Origin: Owenia fusiformis
Lineage: Eukaryota; Annelida; Polychaeta; Sabellida; Oweniidae
Direction: 5' to 3'
DNA: 64,000 nucleotides
NCBI GenBank assembly: GCA_903813345.2
Contig: CAIIXF020000004.1
Coordinates: 31,685,986-31,749,985, forward strand
The position numbers and the translations under genes are program-made. Positions 61,401-64,000 of this stretch are shown piece after piece; the first letter of the stretch is position 1, and every line of letters begins with the position of its first letter. The notes beneath the pieces were generated by a model that was given only the letters and a program-made list of their open reading frames with translations, did not search any database and was not told the origin of the DNA.

Positions 61401-63875
61401 CAGATATATACCAATCAACGTAACTTTGGAAGACCTTCCCAATGATATATCACACTTGGTACCAAATATCTTGGTTTTGGCTGTAGAGGGGGGACGGGAC
61501 TTATTTGACACCCTGTATATCTATTATGAACACTTTTTCTTAGTTCCAGAATTGTTATATCCCATCGACTTACATGTTTGTGAAACCTTGAAATGAAATA
61601 CATATAGACTGACATAATTATTAATTAAGAAACCTTAAAATGTGAACAGTCAATATGGTACAACGAAAATGGGACATCTGCGCATGTTAGAATTTTTCTT
61701 CAAAACTTAACTTTTGTTCAAGTTGATATGATTGTCTTTCGAACTAGAGAGTTGCCTCATTCGAAAGATCATAAAAGACTTTATCTATACTGAAAATCTT
61801 AGATCCCAGCATAGTAGAATACGCCGTCAGTCCGCATTTGATTTTTTGAAGTGAGTTTCGTGGATCGCCAGATTTCTATGACTGATATTGGGTTATCTCA
61901 AATTGGTTCGTTTATAAATACGAATTTCTTTACCCTTGTAAGGTGCATGCGCAAAATTGATTTATAAACGTTATTGGTTGATGGTTTTCTCCTGAGCATG
62001 CGTGAAGTCTGATGAATGACGGAGACCGGAGCAAACATTACTAGCTCTCGAACGAAATTCCAAGATTCAGATCATTTCGCCGTGTTTGCTAAGCATGTAT
62101 ACGTGAATGACAAGCTGTTTTGAGTAGATCAGTTACAGTACCTGTTTTAGACACAACATTGATTTAGCTTGACATTGATGTGCACATTGGCACTTTTGAG
62201 CATGTTAATACAAGTTTTTACACTATTAGCAGGAGACGGGTTTTCGAAAAATCTGTTATCTAATTCACTCGATTATCATATGGAAATTTATTTCTGCTGA
62301 CATTTTAACACCACTTCACAAAGGTTTACGATGCAGAATGATAATAAAACACAAAACAACTACTAAATTCCACTTGTTATTTCACAAGAGGTAAAAATGC
62401 ACACTGCCTAGATTCTTTGTAAGGGTCGTCAGACATCGGATTGGCCGCTATATTTGAAATTAAAATATCACTAAGTAGAGCTTTGCGCATGTCAGAACAT
62501 TTCGACTGTGAACACCTGCTAATCTGAACACTTTAGGTTAGTCGTAAGGGTCTTCAGATTGGACAAGTTTTACAGTAATTTAAAAATGTTTTGTTTATCC
62601 AGGTGAAATACATAAAAGCTTGTTTTATAGACACCCACTGTTATCTAACTGTCTACTGTATACTTCTGGTCATGTGACAGGAATGTACCAATCACAACCT
62701 TTAATTTCATAATGCTTTCTTCATTTTGCAGATATCTGATGGTAACTACATGGTGTCCACTGTAACCTCAACTCCAAGTCATGTGACTGGACATGCACCA
62801 ATCTCAAGCCCTAATTTACAAGGAAGTATAGGTATGACACACATGTCAACTTGAAACAAAAAATCATACAGTCAGCGTTTGGCATCTGTAACAAATGGCA
62901 AGTGCTGACAATTTGCATGTAAATGGCCATCACTGCAGCTCATGAGTTGACCATGGCCGACTGCAGCTCATGAGTTGACCATGGCCGACTGCAGCTTATG
63001 AGTTGACCATGGCCAACTGCAGCTTATGAGTTGACCATGGCCAACTGCAGCTCATGAGTTGACCATGGCTGACTGCAGCTCATGAGTTGACCATGGCCGA
63101 CTGCAGCTCATGAGTTGACCATGGCCGACTGCAGCTTATGAGTTGACCATGGCCAACTGCAGCTCATGAGTTGACCATGGCTGACTGCAGCTCATGAGTT
63201 GACCATGGCCGACTGCAGCTCATGAGTTGACCATGGCCGACTGCAGCTCATGAGTTGACCATGGCCGACTGCAGCTTATGAGTTGACCATGGCCAACTGC
63301 AGCTCATGAGTTGACCATGGCTGACTGCAGCTCATGAGTTGACCATGGCCGACTGCAGCTCATGAGTTGACCATGGCCGACTGCAGCTCATGAGTTGACC
63401 ATGGCCGACTGCAGCTCATGAGTTGACCATGGCTGACTGCAGCTCATGAGTTGACCATGGCCGACCATCGCCATGAATTAATTCAGTAATTCACCTATAT
63501 GCACCATTACTGCCCACTGTCAAGTAACATTGACCCATAATAAATATTTTCACAACTGTCAAGTGCTGTGCCATCTGTTGATCACCTCTTGTTTGTTTTT
63601 TGTTTGTTTGGCAGCTATTTGATTTTGAATTTTTGTAATTGCAACATAACTCCATATATGTCGATATTTGGCAGAATATTTGAAAAGAATGGATCAATTA
63701 TCTTATCTAAAATCATAATTATTACTTAAGAGATCCTGTTTAGGTATCTTGACCAAAATAGGTAACATTGACTGTTGTAGTTGTATCTGTACATCTCTGC
63801 TTCCAGTGGGCAGTCACACTGTGAATACGGCACATGACTACATCAAGTCTGCATCCTCAAAATACTTTATTCAAG
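34402..63875 (+). CDS. Tudor-domain protein with armadillo-like repeats (3' end outside window)
   Basis: Exons: 34402-35275 (ATG at 34409), 35524-35643, 46245-46407, 46590-46676, 50411-50578, 51856-51981, 52300-52465, 58336-58435, 62732-62831 and 63807-63875. All are GT-AG and all phases match, giving ~655 residues so far. Residues 1-190 are alpha-helical and armadillo-like (VMDKLINIISSC, LAYACLGAMCYL, EQAAILMNKLYSG). Residues ~290-385 form a Tudor fold: PDIGEVVCMK, NNFYRAIV, ARLLTLDYGARVEV, DDLYSVPQEL. More helical repeats follow (ISHILSALANLVCDN, GGVEVISSILSQ, VVIVKALSCLNNMLWES, GVGCLLDLTEAA). Next is an acidic EESSGEQSDDET stretch and an RS-rich segment (SRSGTRSKSQGR). Tudor domains bind methylated arginine or lysine and are common in germ-granule proteins; a role here is not shown. 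The 5' UTR exon is not identified. I do not recognise an orthologue by name. Confidence 0.85.
36927..37059 (-). repeat. 3' LTR of the gypsy element
   Basis: 133 bp, ends TGTAATGATC...ATCATTACA. A purine-rich tract (AGAAAAAGGGAGA on the minus strand, 37060-37072) lies just inside, as expected for the polypurine tract. Confidence 0.95.
37507..41610 (-). CDS. Gag-Pol polyprotein of the gypsy element (1367 aa)
   Basis: Single uninterrupted frame. In order: a gag/capsid-like region (~1-190), a cysteine/histidine zinc-knuckle region (~210-235), an aspartic protease with LDTGAN (~317), reverse transcriptase with the YIDD box (~640), RNase H (~780-900), an HHCC integrase zinc domain (~1000), the DDE integrase core (~1040-1190) and a C-terminal tail. 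Gag and pol share one frame, so no frameshift is needed for pol expression. This is element sequence, not a host gene. Confidence 0.95.
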   Translation of the reverse strand: MMMNNIPKPERVDFSNNLEKHWLNFRSEFEFYLDALGEITDKQKIGLLVTCAGPKASQLFKTFKFDKDEDSTNYKVVLQQFDAYCIPKQNETYERYVFRIRLQKNGESFEEFLSDLKVKITTCKYGTLEDSILRDQLVIGVNDDTLRERLLRQDDLTLTNCEKICRAAEQTVERMKTFKNVETTASADINNVTTTPRMITDCSQCGYDHAIRKCPAYGQTCNKCGKRNHYSSKCHITKGARPKEYGRKKRQSGRRKQVNIVNDENETDSSDCEYYINFVNEQPEEQYSEISDNQPSHEINVVNDDKWVAPLVVNGVLIPFRLDTGANANIINQSDLKQLKCPPSIFNRNTKLYDYNKQPIETCGVCVLQVQVKGKCHRVHFVIVKNGISLLCDKTCDNLGLVKRVWVVNNNTPVKEVKEMKMPNVKSPGESNMHHNSKSPATRVDKLINDYPSAFNSISKFESMPFTYKISLEENAQPVIHAPRHVSVPMRGKVHSELSRLETLGIIRKINDPTDWVNSMVVVKKSNGDVRLCVDPTDLNRSIKREHYPIPKKDLIISEMKNAKVFSKLDASSGFFQIKLHPESQPLTTFNSPWGRYCYQRLPQGISSSPEVFHKAMEQVVDGLDGVRVYIDDLIIWGGNATEHDMRLKMVMERLVKYNVKLNKGKCQIGESEITFLGEKLTQNGVQLDEGRIDTITNLESPKDKTGLQRIFGVINYAGKFIPNLSTRTTHMRKLLESQVIWKWESNHEQEFQDIKKVISSSPVLAYFDPLRKTRVSTDSSKDSLGMVLMQQHGTDWKPVAYGSKSLTECQKRWAQIEKECLGLVEGCNKFHEYIYGMDKIELETDHKPLIPISQKNLNDMTPRLQRLFMKLQKYDYTMIYTPGKNLVLADALSRASFRTQRSEPRVSKLDIQVENQVNMIFNEIPVSENIMRKIQIETKKDPILSKIIDYVRNGWEKGSEKIYSQMKHEITVVDDILLKGQTVIIPKSMRKEILNRVHEGHLGVEKCKRIARKSVYWPGINNDISDMIGKCETCLELRYNNAKQPLINGDKTKGPWEKVAIDLFKLFDKDYLLVTDYFSNYPECVHLSSTKAKTIISHIKSIFARFGIPLKVRVDNATMFESREFKEFADTYEFDLSFSSPFHSQGNGKAENGVKIVKRLMKKAIRSNTDPHLALLAYRNAPLECGKSPAELLMGRPLRTRLPSAIQANDRFTDIAKSKALQKEKQKKYYDKNTKQLSKLENNQTVRLKRNPKDKWDVKARVVAKVSSRSYKVETEGGKLFRRDRRELLSSKEPFNEIMCQDLDIQTRPPTPCPPNSHETNQSTNPSPVPTSNRFSPLLNIDVEHPATELRRSGRVSKPVNRLCYN
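41681..41813 (-). repeat. 5' LTR of the gypsy element
   Basis: 133 bp, one difference from the other LTR. Directly inside on the minus strand is TGGTACTGCGTGG, a candidate primer-binding site starting with the usual TGG; the tRNA is not identified. Confidence 0.95.
43020..43600. repeat. ~212-bp tandem repeat, three units
   Basis: GGGCCTGGATTGC begins units at about 43023, 43238 and 43449. Each is followed by TATCACTCCAGTTCCAGACT (the third slightly altered) and ACTAGTAAAAGGCTGG-type sequence. Part of the 10-kb block in Tudor-gene intron 2. Confidence 0.85.
45350..45730. repeat. ~190-bp direct duplication
   Basis: GAACTGTTTTGCAGAAGGGT to CATAGGAGTT occurs twice (45350- and 45540-) with about 10% differences. 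No coding meaning recognised; flanking 43640-45350 contains no supported gene. Confidence 0.8.
45941..46213. mobile_element. 273-bp palindromic element next to Tudor-gene exon 3
   Basis: Perfect 55-bp inverted arms: GAGAAATTTTACAAGTAAAT at 45941 through 45995, and the complement at 46159-46213. The inside of the right arm also matches 35853-35965 inverted (AATACCCCTAATTTGG, TCAACTGACCTAACACCCC). It ends 31 bp before the exon 3 acceptor. Confidence 0.8.
47706..49837. mobile_element. 2.1-kb TIR element carrying a minisatellite
   Basis: TIRs of ~65 bp (CACCCTATGCTTAGTGAGCG, GACCTAATTTTAAGGGTGAT and complement). ATTAA on both sides (47701-47705, 49838-49842). No transposase. Lies in Tudor-gene intron 4. 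Confidence 0.8.
48437..49230. repeat. 28-bp minisatellite, about 28 units
   Basis: Unit CAGATGTAGTCAGAGGTTGT TAACATGG with variants (TAACATAA, TACCATGA, TAGTTATTGG). Higher-order blocks of several units repeat (48700-48860 resembles 48900-49060). Inside the 47706-49837 element. Confidence 0.9.
49864..50400. repeat. Inverted copy of the AAATGGCGGCC satellite family
   Basis: Three units with TAACTCGAAAAGTAGAGGAG and TTTTGTTCATATTTGGTATG are the complement of the satellite at 24100-25340. The tail GCCATGGCTGTTCGATGGGA TTTGCTACGCTTTGGCG-like also matches its leading edge. It abuts the acceptor of Tudor-gene exon 5 at 50411. Confidence 0.8.
52782..53125 (-). repeat. Inverted copy of the 7612-7870 repeat
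   Basis: CACACAGCTTGGCATATGAA, TGTACATGTATTCTTTGAAC and GATTCGCCTGGAGCCGCCAT match 7612-7870 in reverse complement. In Tudor-gene intron 7. Confidence 0.65.
53895..55436. mobile_element. 1.5-kb TIR element with subterminal repeats
   Basis: Ends GGGGGTCATTAACAGAACTT TCGCAAAGTTACGAATT and complement. Variants of TTCGTAAAGTTACGAA repeat near both ends (53980-54015, 55260-55400), as in elements whose transposase binds subterminal sites. The interior has a 24-25-bp repeat (ATTCGTGGATTATCATAAAC) at 54598-54690. No transposase; TSD unclear. Confidence 0.75.
55475..55480 (-). terminator. Candidate poly(A) signal of the cGAS-like gene
   Basis: AATAAA on the minus strand 117 bases past the stop codon; a second one is at 55449-55454. 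Confidence 0.45.
55597..57189 (-). CDS. Mab-21/cGAS-like nucleotidyltransferase (cGLR candidate)
   Basis: Single-exon frame of 530 residues from the first ATG at 57189. The frame is open a little further, but only with a TTG start. The Mab-21 core shows the nucleotidyltransferase signature: RRGSYYDG (Gly137-Ser138), NEYDFLAVL (Glu150 and Asp152) and a third acidic site in CTVDIDL (Asp283), matching the metal-binding triad of cGAS-like enzymes. The C-terminal half keeps the helical Mab-21 part (HHQLLLLIKYVVHLLDN, SSYALRTVLLHH). The first ~80 residues are polar and probably disordered. A catalytic member would make a cyclic dinucleotide on sensing nucleic acid; activity is inferred from the triad only. 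No cGAS-type zinc thumb is obvious. The gene is nested antisense in Tudor-gene intron 7, with AATAAA on its strand at 55475-55480. Confidence 0.88.
   Translation of the reverse strand: MLKLTLEDNNKQSDIYQFKMVRTRLQWRKNTKFTGPYPLGKYTTPSKYTQSRQNILQETQHTNEAEAAHKRIIPTEEMQRLSDFVDYVSHHVDIRNRYTPEELQRQTSYVENLVQSICIDVGIKDPALIVNEIMRRGSYYDGTKILQPNEYDFLAVLAMFDSKVTELKDLSEKCPYTGQGIYHIKVKRESLEHPLPDNCIKEHEGDSYIQIYLVKSLLLNSVENTLKNMSDVNFIGIRDHKRDHTTKYNQGDISLDEHMLLDEKRLHGPSIWLRVGGPVCTVDIDLCFCIEQIAHKLGRSVLVIKRYLYGNPHYRLCKNMGHWMESVVDPPDDNIHQLTHTHHQLLLLIKYVVHLLDNMDINLYNPPSSYALRTVLLHHQRHCNSARVGECFMEAMKYMCRDTDTIDYHQNKFRIQGSSFETIPDIIYPQRKIHFCHIFSMPTPAMLLWLIQHVRHTSDCSWWERLVDPTFINNVAETEILHSLVNDMKRVNVSHLNIVTERSETGEREIKLQWKHQNETETILEFDIND
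57270..57620. repeat. Imperfect tandem repeat upstream of the cGAS-like gene
   Basis: GAATACAATGCTAGTGTTCT, TTTTTTGCTAACAC and TATATTCTTCTTTTAGTAAA recur at ~57285, 57455 and 57570 with truncations. It lies in the presumed promoter of the antisense gene. Confidence 0.7.
59071..61268. mobile_element. hAT-type non-autonomous element with 8-bp TSD
   Basis: Ends TAGGGGTCACATGGTT and AACCGTGTGACCCCTA; the 8-bp duplication CTTTTGGT is at 59063-59070 and 61269-61276. Subterminal CGGTTCGGTT repeats (59096-59145) and GCGGTAACCGCAAGCCACGG near the other end. A second inverted pair (GTAAATCTCAGGCACGACAT) lies at 59625-59690 and 60905-60972. No transposase. In Tudor-gene intron 8. Confidence 0.85.
60052..60646. 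mobile_element. 595-bp TTAA-flanked MITE nested in the hAT element
   Basis: Imperfect TIR GGTGACTGTTAACTTAATCG and complement of GGTAACTTATAACTCAATAA, with TTAA at 60048-60051 and 60647-60650. It splits a stretch of degenerate AACAATCACCTAAGATCA repeats (59790-60050 and 60651-60810). The 161-residue frame inside has no recognisable similarity. Confidence 0.7.
61405..61516. mobile_element. Relic end of the CAGGGTGTC foldback family
   Basis: CAACGTAACTTTGGAAGACC, AATGATATATCACACTTGGT and GACACCCTGTA follow the order of the inner-to-outer end of 4929-5570, with many differences. The other end is missing. Confidence 0.55.
62932..63470. repeat. 28-bp minisatellite, about 19 units
   Basis: Unit CTGCAGCTCATGAGTTGACC ATGGCCGA with C/T variants (CTTATGAG; GGCTGA, GGCCAA). 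Each unit holds three palindromes: CTGCAG, CTCATGAG and CCATGG. Tudor-gene intron 9. Confidence 0.95.
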
Positions 63876-64000
63876 GTACTGTTATTTTACTACAGCAGGT
63901 ATTGTTTATTACATATACTTGTCAATAAGTCTTTATAATGTAAAAGTTCAATGCAGAAATCCGCAATCACTGGTTCATTTTAACTTAGTAGCTATGTGTA

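Noticed and set aside
62932-63470. Possible CRISPR-like array
   Set aside because: Head-to-tail 28-bp units without spacers; a minisatellite.

Overview
The window is eukaryotic nuclear DNA from an animal, most likely a marine invertebrate. A mollusc or another lophotrochozoan is my best guess; amphioxus or a hemichordate is not excluded. Genes are split by GT-AG introns, the DNA is AT-rich, and most non-coding space is transposon relics and tandem repeats. The guess rests on the mix of an AIG1/GIMAP GTPase, a Mab-21/cGAS-like gene, K02A2.6-type Ty3/gypsy elements and (GGACGGACGTAC)n-type satellites. It is an inference.

Four host genes can be built exon by exon. (1) 3-6267, + strand: the 3' part of an AIG1/GIMAP-type GTPase gene, four exons, running in from the left edge. 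(2) 12169-32607, - strand: a complete eight-exon gene for proteasome subunit beta type-7 (PSMB7, the trypsin-like beta2 subunit), 275 codons with the catalytic residues present. (3) 34402-63875, + strand: at least ten exons of a protein with armadillo-like helical repeats around a Tudor domain, running off the right edge. (4) 55597-57189, - strand: a single-exon Mab-21/cGAS-like nucleotidyltransferase nested antisense in intron 7 of gene 3. Genes 2 and 3 are divergent, with their 5' ends about 1.8 kb apart.

The most unusual structure lies in PSMB7 intron 4. There the last ~85 bp of exon 4, its splice donor and ~40 bp of intron have been amplified into a 123-127-bp tandem array of about 23 units. 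Two unrelated transposons later split the array. A decayed tandem copy of exon 5 lies beside the real exon 5, so two neighbouring exons of this gene have been duplicated.

The rest is mobile DNA. Much of it can be delimited by terminal inverted repeats (TIRs) and target-site duplications (TSDs): paired mariner-like foldback elements around the last GIMAP exon; CpG-rich TTA-flanked MITEs; a 3.3-kb TTAA-flanked element with a 304-bp element of 9-bp TSD inside it; a 5'-truncated LINE with a 15-bp TSD; two TA elements that share one TA; a 10-kb TIR-bounded block in Tudor-gene intron 2 that contains a whole-looking, young Ty3/gypsy element; a 2.2-kb hAT-type element with an 8-bp TSD; and several minisatellites.
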